DNA of 64,000 nucleotides from Acestrorhynchus altus (Eukaryota > Chordata > Actinopteri > Characiformes > Acestrorhynchidae). Below the pieces are notes generated by a model, which was not told the origin of the DNA, ran no database searches, and saw only the letters and a list, made by a program, of their open reading frames with translations. The stretch is from contig CM067519.1 of assembly GCA_034509495.1 (NCBI GenBank), positions 25,191,006 through 25,255,005 of the forward strand, read 5' to 3'. Below, piece after piece: positions 26,390-41,200 of the stretch. The translations under genes were made by a program, and so were the position numbers. The first letter of the stretch is position 1. Every line of letters begins with the position of its first letter.

Positions 26390-29300
26390 CAAAAAAATGC
26401 AGGTTTAAATATTTTGAATTAAACACGGATAGAGTTTTTATTGAGGAGACATTTGGGGACAGGAAGGAATTCAGTGATAATTCAGAAACTGTGTTTTGTG
26501 TCATGATTTTTGCCTCAAGATGTTCTAGATATCATTTTAGACCGATCAGTACTTATTGATCTAGACATACAGAAGTGGTGTCTCTCAGTACGGCGTCGGG
26601 TTTAACGCAACACGCCAGACGTCTCTGCATGGAGGTGTAGAGGTTCCTAATGGTGTCCTGTGATGATCCATCCCATGCAGATTGAATGTTCTCACTCAGT
26701 TCTGCAGATGGTGCGGTAGGGGTGGAGTGTTGATAGAGCGTCCAATAGCATTTTCAATCAGGGACAGGTCTGGAGATGAGGCTGCCCATACTGGTTACAG
26801 GACGTCAGTAATGTAATGTAATGTCAACGTGCCTCTAATGAAGACCAAAAGTGATCTGGACACTGGCTTTAAACAGCGATTCCAAACCTTTAAACTGTGT
26901 ATTGTATTATAACTCATAGTTAAAAGCCAGAATAGTACTGTTTGCTCTGTTCCCACCTGAAATAAACCTGTACACCTCTCTTGAATGCATTCACTCAATG
27001 TGGTCAGGCAATGGTAAGTCTAATGACCCCTCCCCCCCCTTGTGCTGATTCATCAGCGTTTTTATTGTTTATGTTAAGCAGGAATGGACAATACTGAATT
27101 CCTGGAATTAGTATTGGTCTAGTTCATGTGCAATTACAGTCTCGCACATACCTCTACCAGCGTCTACCATAGACACTACCAGTCAAAAGTTTTAGAACAC
27201 CATTGATTGTTCTAGGTTTATCGACATTTACGCTCTTCTAGTCCAGTGAATAACCTGAAATGGTTCAAAGTCCAGTGAGCTCAGATGTTAAAAAAATTCC
27301 AAACAAAGCCAGAGTGTGGTCAGCACCAGTTGCTGCAGCGGCATTGGAGCAGGGCTCTAAGTCGTTGCTTAGATGGGAAAATAAGAAACGCAGGCTTGTC
27401 TGGACAGTGCGGCGCTGTCAGTGGAGTACTGGAACTGGAAACACTGGGCGTGTTGTAAAATTTGAAAACAAAGACGTATAGAGTCTTGTAGCTTAGCTAC
27501 AGCGACCTATCTGACCACATTATCAGGAAGTCTGCTTCAGTATTTGCACATCTGCTTAACATAAAGATGCTGGAGTGATTGTTCACCTCCCCCCCTGCCA
27601 CTGGTTTACTTAAGTTTGGTTCCACACCCTCCTGCTTTACACGTAGAGTCCTAAAGCCATCGCTTCCATTTGGTGATGCTGCACAGCACAGATCAACAGA
27701 TCTTTCTAGATTAGACTCCCAATTCCACTGCTTTACCCAGTATTTAGGGTGTGACTACCCCCAGCGTGGGTTTACCAGTGATGATGGTTCCGTCCTCAAC
27801 CTTCCAACCTTTTATTAGTTCTAACTTTTTGATTTTTGAGCACATCTTATGCCTGGACATTTCAACCCAAGATTTCTGTTTTGTTTCTGTTTTCTAAGTT
27901 AATTCTATTCATTCAATTCACAATTGAGTTTTGCATCATGTGGTAACAAGTTCAAAGGCACTGCTGATGTTTTGGTAGCTTTGGTTTTATATTTTCATTC
28001 ATCCTCTCACCCTGTTCTTCAGTGGTCAGGACCGCCACAAAGCAGTTATTATGTGGGCGGTTGGTCATTCTTAGCACTGCAGTGACACCGAAACTGTGGT
28101 GTGTTAGTGTGTGTTTCACTGAGTGAGTGGATGAGACGCAGCAGTGCTGCTGGAGTGCTTAAACACTGTGTCCACTCACTGTTGCTCCACCTTGTAGATG
28201 TAAAGTCAGGGACAGAAGCTCATCGGTCCTTCATCAATGCTCACAGGAAACTGTGGCTGGATATGTCCAGTTGGTGGACTGTTCTCAGTCCAGCAGTGAT
28301 GGGGTTTAAACACTCCAGCAGCACTGCTGTGTCTGATCCACTCGTACCAGTGCAACCCACACTAACAGCATTTTAAAGCCTAGATTTTTGCGTGTTTCTC
28401 TATTATCAGTTTTAATTCATTTATTTCGGGATTGAGTTTGGCACCATGTGGTACCTTTTTAAAGACACTGCTGATGGTTATGTAGGTTGGGATGTTCTTT
28501 TACAGCATTTAATTCCCAATCAGAGCCCAATCTAACTGTTTTGTCATGTGGAATAACATCTGAACTCTGTGGCACAGTCGCTGGTCCAGGCCAGGAAAGC
28601 AGGCATCGCATCCGCCATGGCCTCCCGCTCGTCCATCAAAGACGAGGAGCTGGTGAGTGAGACTCAACTCAAGTCCTTCAGGATTAAATAGTGAAAAGTA
28701 AATGACTGCGTTACTACACCGTTTACATTGTAGAATTAAGATTAGATATACTATATATAGTATGTAATCTCAGCCAAACTGCTCATAGATCGCTGTGCTC
28801 CATTCAATACATCCCTTCTCACATTATCACTGAGCGGGTGTCCCAATACTTTTGTCCATATGGTGTAGATCACCTACAGGAGCTGTAAGAGACCTGTTCG
28901 GTGTGACTGTTTCTCTAAAACAGACTCCACTCTTCACTCTCTCGCTTTGCAGAAGAGTCACGTGTATAAGAAGACCCTGCAAGCCCTCATCTACCCCATC
29001 TCCTGCACCACCCCCCATAACTTTGAGGTCTGGACAGCCACCACGCCCACCTACTGTTACGAGTGTGAGGGACTACTGTGGGGCATCGCCCGGCAGGGCA
29101 TGCGCTGCTCTGAATGTGGAGTTAAGTGTCACGAGAAGTGCCAGGAGCTCCTCAATGCCGACTGCTTGCAGCGTGAGTATCCCTTGTGTATTTTCACCTT
29201 CATACATAAATGACCCATTTGCTGCCTTTCGCCTTGATCTTCAGTGGTCAGGACCCTATAGGACCACCACAGAGCAGATATTATGGACTGCAGTGACACT

Positions 29301-32300
29301 GACATGAGCAGATTAGACGCAGCAGTGCTGCTGGAGTGTTTAAGCGCCATGTCCACTCACTGTCCACTCTATTAGACACTCCTACCGAGATGTAAAGTCA
29401 GAAATGTTTCTGCACAGTTTGTGTTGGTCATCCTCTAGTCTTTCATCAGTGCTCACAGGACGCTGTCAGCTGGACATTTCTGGTTGCTGGACTGTTCTCA
29501 GTCCAGCGGTAAAATTGAGGGTTTTTAGTGGTTTTTGTTATCATTTTTACCCAATTTTTGGTACATTATAGTCCTCCCCATCACGTGTGATGCTCTTGAC
29601 ACTAGGGGGGACAAGACGAGCACATGCTTCCTCCGATATATGTGATGCCAACCTACAGCCTCTTTTCAAACTGGGTATGTGATGGGGCAGACAGCGCCAT
29701 ATACCCACCCAGAGAGGGAGAGCAGGCAAATTTCACTCTCCCTCTTGACTCTGGCAGCTGATGGCAAGCAGCTGGGATTCAAACCTGCGATCCTCTGATC
29801 ATAGGAGTAGCGATTTAGACCAAGAGCCACTTGAAGCCTTGCAGGTGTCTGACCCACACCACCACTGTGTGAGTGTCCCTGCAGTGCTGAGAATGACCCA
29901 TCAGCCCTGGAGTTTAGGAGATCTACTGCTTTATTAATTGGAGTCCTGTAAGCTTCCATTCATCCATTCAGTTTAAAAGTGAAGAAGTAAAACTTTTAAT
30001 ACCCAACGTGCTTTAGCTGGTCAGCTGTATTCAGGCTTGGAAAGAAAACCTGTGCAATTGTGCCAAACTCTGGCTTTAAGGTCATTTTAGGGAAAGTGAA
30101 CGTTCAAAGGAGCAGGGAGTAGACGACACCGAACCTGCTCTTGTCCTTCAGAAACCCTGTCAGCTTGTTAAAGCTGGCCCACAATGTGCTTGAGATAACT
30201 ATGGCTCAGCATGCATGTGTATACTAGCTGACACACTAGCTGCTGCAACCTCTGCTGACATGATTTATCCAAATGGGATCACATTGAGACCGGACTCTCT
30301 GAGTGACAGCTCCATTAGCTGCTCCCAAAATGATTTAAGGTGAATCTCCAAAAGCAGGCAGCTGATTATTAGCAGGATGTATTCCACAGGCTGCGATATT
30401 TGCAGGATTGATAGGCTTGCCAGATTGGTATCGAGTTTGTTTACTGGGTTTTGAAATTGGAACTGGTGATAATTAAAGTGAGGGACGCGTGTGTCAGGAA
30501 GAGTTGAAGCAGGGTGTAGATCCTGGTTTTAGATCTCATTCACAATCGTTAGTGATTGGAGTTTCCCTAATGGCTTGGCACGGCTTGGCACGGCTGTCAG
30601 CAAGAGTTTTGTGATTTTATAGGTGGATGCTGTTTTATATCATTCTTCAGTTGTGTATGGAAGTGTGAGCCCCGTGTGTAAATTAGGGAGAGGGAATAAA
30701 TTGGAGGGATTGTGAAAGGGAGTAATTAGTGTAAGAGTGAGTTAATTAGAATGAGTGCATAAATTGGGGTGAGTGTGAGTAAATTGGAGTGAGTGTGAGT
30801 AAATTGGAGTATCAGAGGGAGTAAATTGGAGTGAGTGTGAGTAAATTAGAACGAGTGTGAGTTAATTGGAGTATCAGAGGGAATAAATTGGAGTGAGTGT
30901 GAGTGTGAGGTAAATTGGAGTGAGTGTGAATAAATTGGAATGAGTGTGAGTAAATTGGAGTGAGTGTGATTAATAAGTTGGAGCGAGTGTGAGTAAATTG
31001 GAGTGAGTGTGATTAATAAGTTGGAGTGAGTGTGAGTAAATTGGAGTGAGTGTGATTAAGTTGGAGTGAGTTTGAGTAAGTTGGAGCGAGTGTGAGTAAA
31101 CTGGAGTGAGTGAGAGTAAATTGGAGTGAGTGTGAGTAAGTCGGAGTGAGTGTGACTGAGTGAGAGTAAATGAGTTTCACCCTTGCTCACCTTTGATGCC
31201 ACCTCACAGGTGCGGCAGAGAAGAGCTCGAAGCACGGCGCCGAGGACCGCACTCAGAACATCATCATGGCCATGAAGGACCGAATGAAGATCAGAGAGAG
31301 GAACAAGCCTGAGATTTTTGAGGTCATCAGAGACGTGTTTATGGTCAGCAAGGCTGTACATGGCCAGCAGATGAAGACCATCAAGCAGAGCGTGCTGGAT
31401 GGCACTTCCAAGTGGTCCGCCAAGATCACCATAACCGGTAAAATGTGCATTAACAGCTAATGATACGAGTCCTCGTCTGCTCTCTGCTGAAGCTCTGGCT
31501 GCAGGAACATTGCCGTTGATTAGTGCTTCTCTGTCTGTTTCTCTGTCTGTGTGCTGCAGTGATGTGTGCCCAGGGGCTGCAGGCCAAAGATAAGACTGGA
31601 TCCAGTGACCCCTACGTGACCGTCCAGGTGGGGAAGACTAAGAAGCGCACCAAGACCATCTTCGGCAACCTCAACCCTGTCTGGGATGAAAAGTATCACT
31701 TGTGAGTGCCTAATGGAGCGCCACACCGACCTGTCACATTAAGAGTGTGTCTTTTCACTCTTGCAGCCTCCGGCTCCCATATTAAAATCTGTGTTGCCCC
31801 AGTTTGGTCCTTTTGGGCGGCAGAGTGGGAGTGATTTTGGAGTGTGCTCTGGCCCTCAGCTAGTTTCTGTTTTCTTATCCAGATGAATCTCTGCTCTTCT
31901 TCTAGTTTATGCATTCCACCTGTCACAGGCCAATCGCTCTTAGACCGTGGACCCTGACTCCTCCCATGAGAATGAGGGCTCAGCTAGAAGAGTCTAGCTT
32001 GTGCTCATCTATACTTACTGCCCATTTATCATAAACTGGATGATCAGCTCCTTCTACCATACAGGAGCACTTTGTAGATCTTGTTGTTCAATCGTCCTGA
32101 TCATTGAAGATCAGGGTGAAAGGAGGAGAATAAAGTATGTGGAGAAACAGATGAACTACAGTCTGGAATTATAGAAATACAAAGTGCTCCTGTGTGGTCG
32201 GAGGAGCTGATAGAGTGGACAGTGAGTATAGAAATAAGGGATCATAATGTTTTGGTTGATCAGGGTATGATGTAAGTGGGCTACACCCATTATTCAGTTC

Positions 32301-32353
32301 TATGATCTATATTCTTTGGAAGTGTGTGTAGTGTTACACATCTATTATTACAC

Positions 32354-32417
<64 letters not shown>

Positions 32418-35400
32418 GACATTTCCATTGTTACACTGAACCCATCATGGTTAGCTGACACGTGTGTGGATACATCAGTTTTGATGCACATACAGTATTT
32501 ACACGGTTGTGCTATATCCATATCATACCCAGTGTTTCTCATCCTTTGTCCTAGAGGCACCCCTACCCTGCATATTTTAGCACTTTCCCATTCCTAATAC
32601 CACAGGTGTTACTGTACCTCTGTTACCATTCAACTACACCACTTTCCATGGTAAGGCTAGGACTAGTGCACTCGTGGAGGATTTCGCCCAGAGTCAAAGA
32701 CACTGATCTGAAATATTCTGAACTGCTTGTATTGACTTTGACCGTAACCGTGTCCTCTCCTGCGTCCTTTCCAGCGAATGCCACAACTCTTCAGACCGGA
32801 TTAAGGTGCGCGTGTGGGATGAAGACGATGATATAAAGTCCCGTGTGAAGCAGAGGCTGAAGAGAGAATCCGACGACTTCCTTGGGCAGAGCATCATCGA
32901 AGTGCGAACGCTGAGCGGGGAGATGGACGTCTGGTACAACCTGGGTATGTCTGTCTACATTACATTACATACCAATACATTACATTACATACCAACACAT
33001 TACATTACATACCAACACATTACATTACATTACATTACATACCAACACATTACATTATATACCAACACATTACATTACATTACATACCAACACATTACAT
33101 TACATACCAACATGTACCACAAAGCCAGTCTGTAGCCGTGTGTGTCTGTAGCTGTCCAGTGCACGGAGGCAGTCCAGGTTTCTCATTCATGACACTATTT
33201 GTAAATGATGCTGATGATGGCAGGCGGTCCATCAAAATGACCACCCTGCTTCTCTCAGTGTGGTGACTGTCGTCCTCTGAAAGTGTGTTGAGAAAAATGT
33301 CGTAGAGGCGTGTCCGTCAGTATCTCACCAAGAGGTACACTACCCAAAAGTAGACCAGCATGCTGTTGAGAACTGACGAGGGAACCGACGGCTCCCCGCT
33401 GTGGTGAACTGCGAGTCTGCAGAACGCCTGACAGTCTCTTTTAGACCTGCTGCTGAAATCCATTTGTGTTTAACATGCACTGAGGAACACACAGACATGC
33501 TTGCATAAAGCACCAACACCAGTTGAACCAGTGCCTTCTGATCGACCGTAACCAGACTGTGTTATCACGCCCTGGTCACATGGGTTGGAATAATGTGGCT
33601 ATGTTGATGGGTTTCTGGTTTGATGGCAGTTTATGCAGCTGTGACCTTGGTCCATATGACATTTACCCTGATCCCAGACCCCATCTAGTTCATATATGAT
33701 GGCTCTATTCCTTGGTGTCATATGATGGAGGCACCTCAGATATATTGCTTTTCCTCTGCTATGACTGCCAGACTGTTAAAGGGCCCATATCGTAGATTTT
33801 ATACTGCTCTTTTTGGCCCCTGAGGGACATGTATGGGTTTATATGGGTTTATGACCCAAAACAAATTAAACCGCCCGGATGCTACTGTATGTACGTGTTT
33901 GACTCAGAATGTTTGTAGATGCTTTACTTAATATTTCCAGAACCAAAAATGACTGATAATCACTGATATGTTACATCTACACTCATCAAAACAGTAGTTG
34001 GACCTGGAAGGGATCAACTGATGGCAAAGCACAACTGTGTGTGTTTCATACCAGACTGTGATGGAGTCCCTCAGAGTGGCAGCAGGTCATGTTGCCGTAC
34101 GTCACGCATTCAGAAGACCTGGTGCAATTTTATATACGATGCCAGATCACCTTTGGTCTTCGTTACAGGCACTTTGACAGCCCTACGGTACGTTAATAAG
34201 GTCCTGCAACCAGTGGTTCTACCTTTTTTGAGCACACACAGGACGATGCTCATCCACACACTGCTGCCGTCTCAAGATCTCGCCTTGAAGACACAGATAC
34301 TACGTTGTGGTCGGTCTCATCTCCAGACCTGTCCCTAATTGAAAATGTGTGGGATGCTATTGGACACTCTGTCAACACTCCACCCCTACCACACCATCTG
34401 CAGAACTGAGTGAGAACATTCAAGCTGCATGGGATGGATCATCACAGGACACCATTAGGAACCTCTACAGCTCCACGAAGAGACGTCTGGCTGGTTTTAA
34501 AGTTGATAGTGTGATTAGTGGTTTTTTGAGATGTTTGAGAAAAGTGGTCAAACGCCCATAGAACTGACAGCACCTCAGCCCAGCTTTTAAACCCTTAAAG
34601 CCCTTTGGTGCTCAGAATGTGTACATATGTCTGAACTCCATTACCCATGACTCCCAGCCCTTTGGCAAGTCTCTTCCCGCACCATTAGCCCCAGTATGGA
34701 TGGAGAGGCCTTGGGGCTCCTTCTTCAATCAGAGGAAAACTCTTGTTTCTGTCTCACTTTAGCCATCTCTCAACCTATCTATCACTTGCCTCTTCTTTCT
34801 CTTATTCTTATAGCAGAAATAACAGGTGATTGTCATTATATATATCAGCCCTGATTCACCACGTGGACAAAAGTATCGGGACACCTGTTAATCCATTGGT
34901 TCTTCTAAAATTAAGGGCATTAAAATGTCAGGATTTGACTGCATTCAGTGACAAAGGTGTTAGTGAGTCCAGGATGTTGGATTATGACCACCCCACCTCA
35001 TCCCCCAACTCCCAAACTCATCCCTCTCAAAAGTACTGGATGGAGCTCCATTATTCCAGAGAACACAGCTCCACTGCTCCACAGTTGAATACAGGAGGGC
35101 TTTAGACCCGTCTAATCCATGCCTGGCATTAGGCATGGTGGCAGTAGATGAGTTCATTATAGGTTTATGTGCTCCAGAGTGTCCTATTCTATTGGCCGTA
35201 CTGCAGTACAGGGACTAGAAAAGCTTTGTGTGCATTTGCACATCTGTGTCAGCAACAGGTACAACTTAAAGTAGCGTGTCCTCCAACGTGTGGACATGTA
35301 CTGTTCATATATCGCAGGCTACAGTACTGATCATAGAGGGAAGTGTGTATTGTTACACTCCTGCTCTGCAGATGTGATTTATTATATCCTCTGCTCTGAT

Positions 35401-35793
35401 TCGCTCGTTGTCTTTTGTGTTTCTGCGCTTTTCTAATTGCCCTTCTGTAGCTTTGCTCTCCTGTAACAATTACGGTCAATACTAGTAATTGAGTTCCTCT
35501 TACTCTATCCTCTCTCTCTTCCTCTCTATCTCTTGGTTTCCCACTCCCACTTTCTCCCTTCACGACTGGAGTGATCCGCCTTGATTATCATGTACCCGCT
35601 CCCGTCGGAAACCGACCGATCAGTCGACACGTACAAATTACCCCAATAATTTGGCTGTCAGGGGAAAACAGCCGGGAAGGGACGAACCCCGTGACTCTGA
35701 GGAGAGCAGCGCTGATCTCAGTTCAGCTCTTTCCTCATCTGTTTTGAATAAAATATTCCAGTGTGTCATTACAGTTATATTACAGTTATTTAC

Positions 35794-35864
<71 letters not shown>

Positions 35865-36019
35865 ACTACAGAGAAAAGGACTGATAAGTCGGCGGTGTCT
35901 GGCGCTATTCGTCTTCAGATCAGTGTGGAAATTAAAGGAGAAGAGAAAGTGGCTCCTTACCATGTGCAATACACCTGTCTGCATGAGGTACATCAAATAA
36001 CACACACTATACGTGTGAG

Positions 36020-36059
<40 letters not shown>

Positions 36060-38265
36060 TATATGTGCAGAGCACCATAAAACACAGCTACTCTGACAAC
36101 TCACTTGGAAATTAAAGGTAAAATGACCAGGAAAGTGAAAAAAAGTGATTGGGTGAATAATTGTTATCATAGTGCTGTTTATTTCAGTGTGGTGTGAACA
36201 GAACCTTAGAACACTGTATCCAAATGACATGATGATCAGAATCAGATCACTCTAATTCTCAGATCACTCTGATTCTCACATCACTCCATTCCAGATCACT
36301 CTGATTCCATATCACTCTGATTCTCAGATCACTCTGATTCCATATCACTCTGATTCCAGATCACTCTGATTCTCAGATCACTCCATTCCAGATCACTCTG
36401 ATTCTCAGATCACTCTGATTCTCAGATCACTCTGATTCTCAGGTCACTCTGATTCTCAGGTCACTCTGATTCTCAGATCACTCTGGTTGTCTGATTGACA
36501 TTCCTAAGACACTCCTTATAAAAGGCAACAGCGTTCAGTTTCATAAAAAGCTGACATGCTTGGCTCGGTCAGCCAGTTTTAAAACACTTCATTAGGTATA
36601 AACACGGGACAAAAGCCAAACCTGTGTGATGGATTTGTGTTCAGAGAAATGATCCCGGCGGCTCCTGTAATCTGCGAGAGCTGAATAATTGCATCAGAAG
36701 CCACTCTGAGGGCAACGTCCTCATATGTCACTTACATGTATCATAAAGTGTGCTAATAAAACCTCTATAAATCTTCCCCAGAACCTCTTTCACCACTCCA
36801 CGGACGTCCTTGGCCAGGGCGTGGTGAAGATCCCAGACGCCCGGGGGGACGACGCCTGGAAGGTGTATTTTGATGATGTGGCGCAGGAGATAGTGGACGA
36901 GTTCGCAATGCGTTACGGGATCGAGTCCATCTACCAGGCCATGACGTACGTACCGAAGCGTCTTTCCCGCCGTAGTGTCTTCTGTTAATCGCTGGTTGGG
37001 CCGACAGACCAGCTTTTCCAGAATCAGTTCACGTCTTATTTTTGCAAAACAAAAAAACAAAAAGTAAACCCTTGTAAACCCTGCTTTATTAGCCATTTCT
37101 CACTCTGAGGTCTGAAACACTTCACTGCTGCAGTTTTAAATTGTGTCCCGTCTTGACGCACCTCATATAATTGAGAAAAGCCTTTTATTGCTGTGACCTG
37201 AATGGATTCTACAGTGAGGGCAGGTCCCCTGAGACAAATATGAGACCTCTTAAGCTTTGGCAGCATCAAGAATAAAGCCCTGAGTGCTGTTTAGGTCTCT
37301 AGGTGGTGATGGCATGAGCAGGACGATGCAGGAGTCAGATATGAAGTGTAGTGGAGTGCGACCAAAGCATGGGTCATGAAATGGGGGAGCCATGTGTCGG
37401 TACTTTTGGATGGAGCACTCGGGAATTTTTTTTATTGAAGGGATGCCTGAAAGTCAAGGACAAGGTAACAATAATGTTTAAAACATAAAAATAGACATAA
37501 AAATAATGATTTCATACCTAAACCCTTTATTTTGTATTACAGTCTTTCTAGCATGTGTTTATAACCTGGGCACCTGAGTTACAAAGGTATGAGATTTATG
37601 TGGCGTCACGACAGTCTTATAAAATATCTCGGTTTAAAGGATTAAAGGAATAAAAAGCTTGTTTTAGGCTTTATTAATATTAAAAGCTCATTACCAACTA
37701 TTTTAATGGGACCACATGTGTAGTTATTCTAGTGCATCTGAGAAAAGTTGTATATTGTGAAAAATATGTTTAATTCAAACATTTTGACTCATATTTTAGA
37801 TTCATTACATTTAAAGTAATATATTTCGAGCTTTTCAATATTTTCTTTTAAAAAATTTATTCTGACGTTATAAAAATTTTAAACCGTCTCTCTTTGGAAC
37901 AATATTGTTTCCATTTAATCATTATTTTTATTATGGATTAATCTGCTGATTATTTTCTCCATTTATTTATTAATTTATTTATTTATAATAAATTTATTTA
38001 TTCATTTATTCATTTATTTAGTTATAAAGTTATAACTTTAACTTTAAAACTAAAAATGGTAAGAAATGGTTGTTTGTTTTGTTATTTGATTGATTGATTT
38101 ATTTTCCAATATTAGATTTAAGCAGATGTTCACTGAATGGTAAATAACTGGTTTACGACTGCACTTCACTGGGAACATAAAATTTAAAATCATAAAATCA
38201 ACTCCATAAACTGATTGCAGAACAGATTTCAGGTTTCTTTACTATTTCAAAGTTTGTGTGATTTC

Positions 38266-38297
<32 letters not shown>

Positions 38298-41200
38298 CCT
38301 CTCTCTGTCTCTCCCTCTCTCTCTCTCACTGTATAGACACTTTGCCTGTCTCTCCTCTAAGTACATGTGTCCCGGTGTCCCCGCTGTGATGAGCACCCTG
38401 CTGGCCAACATCAATGCCTTCTACGCTCACACCACCGCCTCCACCAACGTCTCCGCCTCCGACCGCTTTGCGGCCTCAAACTTCGGGGTAAAGGACCCAA
38501 TCAATAAGCCATACACCCTCACACTGTTCCACAGACGGTGATCTGTTACGATGCAAGGCTGAGTCACTGTAGTTTCAGAAGGCGGCGCTCGGTCCATTCG
38601 TCTGTTAGAGCCCAGGAGCTGAAACGATCTGCAGGCGGAGGTTTTCCGTCATTTTGCTCCACCTCATCCCCGGTCACTTACAAACAAACGGTGTAGCTTT
38701 CTCTCACTGGAGGTCTTTTCCACCAACTACAAGTGTAATTACGAACCTGACACCAGGAGCAGGCAAGAGCAAGGCACGTTGTTTCAGAAGGATGATATTA
38801 TTATTCTAAACCTGAAAGATCACCAGACGCTGAAGTTAGCAGTTCTAGGTTTATTTGGTTATTGATTAAAAGAATAGGCCGTTCAGTGCAATAGCACTAC
38901 CCTCAGTCCATTACCCCCTTCAAACACACCGTGTCTGTTAATGCATTACTGTTTCTAATGACTCCAGGAGGCCGTATCAATTCACGTTTCACTGCTCGGT
39001 GAAAAATAAGCTTGTTAATGTATTAAAGCTGTGCTTTCTGTGACAAATGAAAGTTTCCCATTTTCTGAATCACAGTTAACAGATGCAGCTTTAATATATC
39101 ACAGCAACACGCATACAAATCCTATATACTCAGCAAGAATGTGACATGTTTATGGTTGTACAGGATTAAAAAGTAAGTACCGTACTTTCACTGTAGTACA
39201 GTTTCTGCTCTTTAACGGAGTTAGATTGTGATACGGTACCGTACTTTCACTATCAACAGAAAGAGAAGTTTGTCAAGCTCTTGGACCAGCTGCACAATTC
39301 TCTACGCATTGACCTCTCCATGTACCGGGTGAGTAGTGACCACACAGTGACCAGAATATATCAGCCATTATTCACACTCCAATATTATGGTCTGCTGACT
39401 CTATACCCTGGTGTGTGTCCTGTTACAGAATAATTTCCCTGCTAGTAATAAGGAGCGCCTTCAGGACCTCAAATCCACTGTGGACCTCCTGACCAGCATC
39501 ACCTTCTTCAGAATGAAGGTACAGAAAATAAGAGAATCACAAACATCTAGAAGAACATGTTGGTGTTTTTAAGGAAGATTACTCAATCAAAACCCTTCAT
39601 GATAAATATTTGATGTATTTTCTTTTTTTGGTGACTCTGGTAATCGAATAGCAACATGTCTCCATTACATAACTTAAACCTCAGAACTGTCTACATCAGG
39701 ATTTGTTCTCTTGCTCATTCCTACCCCCTGCTGGACAGGTCCAGGAACTGCAGAGTCCTCCTAGAGCGAGCCAGGTGGTGCGAGACTGTGTCAAAGCGTG
39801 CCTCAACTCTACTTACGACTACATCTTCAACAACTGCCAGGAACTCTACAGCCGGCAGTACCAGCCCGTCGGAGACCTGGTCAGACATTGTCTCATTTAT
39901 CATAAAGCAGATGATTAAAATCTAGTACGGATGCATGAAAATACAGGTTTTTTCAGTATCTTGTATAATTACTCATTCATACATTATAGTCAGTGTGTCT
40001 TAAGAGTTTGATCCCTTTAAAAGTTTCTATATTTCTGCATAAATTAGACCTGAAACCTAAAATATTTTCATGTGCTAAGTCAAGTCCTAAAAGTAGACGA
40101 GGAGAACCAAATCAATCAAATGAGACAAAATATTACACTGGTCATTTATTTTCTGTGGACAGAATATTACATATCTGAGTGTGTGAGTATGTGAAACTCT
40201 AGGATTAGCAGAAAATTTGATGGTGAAATTAGAGATAAAACTCTAAAGGAGCTGAACCTTAGGAGAATGTGGAGCGTGCAGAAAGACAACGACCCTAAGC
40301 ACACAAGCTGTTTTACCGAATAATGATTAAAAAAAGAATAAAGTTAAACTCCTGACCTTAATCCAATAGAAATGATGTGATTTTTCCTGAAATTGAAATG
40401 TGCAGGACTCATCAACAACTAACAGATATTTAGAAACAACACACTCAGAAGATCCGTATCAGCCGTTATTTATTCTACACTAAAACAGGTGTTTGTTGTG
40501 CGGTTCAGCCATTACCTAGAACTGAAGATGACGTGAACCTTGCTCAGTGCAGTTGAGTGTTGCACATGTGCTTCAGAGAGTTCAGTGATTATTTCTGTTT
40601 TCTGCTTCAGAATAAAGAAGAATGTCCTCCAGAGGAGCAGGGACCCAGCATTAAGAACCTGGACTTCTGGCCCAAACTTATCACCCTGATCGTCTCCATC
40701 ATAGAGGAGGACCGCAACTCATACACACCTGTTCTCAACCAGTGAGTGATTACACAACTGCAGTGCACACACAACCATCGTCAACAACCAGTGTGGAGCA
40801 GGATTTCTGTAAAGCAGCTTTAAGACGCTGTCTGCAGTGAAAATCACCACAAATCAAACGGAACGGGACCAGTGACGTGGTACATTTGTTACATGTTATT
40901 TTCTGCAGTGAGAGTATAGATGCTTCAGGACTTTGAGAAGGTCTTCAAATGTCTGAGAAAATAGTGTACAAGATAAAAAAAATCCATGTAAATTTAAAGA
41001 CGACGGTGGAAAGATGACAACAAATGACCGAAGAGTGGTCAAAAGGAATGAGATGAGCTATGGTAATGTGAGAGCAGGCCGTGCGTCACGAGGGTTTGCA
41101 CGAGTGTAGGACACAAGCACGTGCAGGTAAACGGTCGTATGCACAGCTGTGTGGCGTGAATGGATATATGGACATTAACTTGCCAGTTATATACTCTTCA

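Noticed and set aside
35651..36230. ORFs of poly-VC or poly-TH residues over (TG)n/(CA)n arrays (also near 42477, 45826, 54792, 57414, 63017)
   Set aside because: Translations of dinucleotide repeats, not proteins.
36945..36988. Exon continuing past CAGGCCATGAC into YVPKRLSRRSVFC
   Set aside because: The conserved join is AMT|HFACLSSKYM with donor gtacgt at 36946 and acceptor at 38336.
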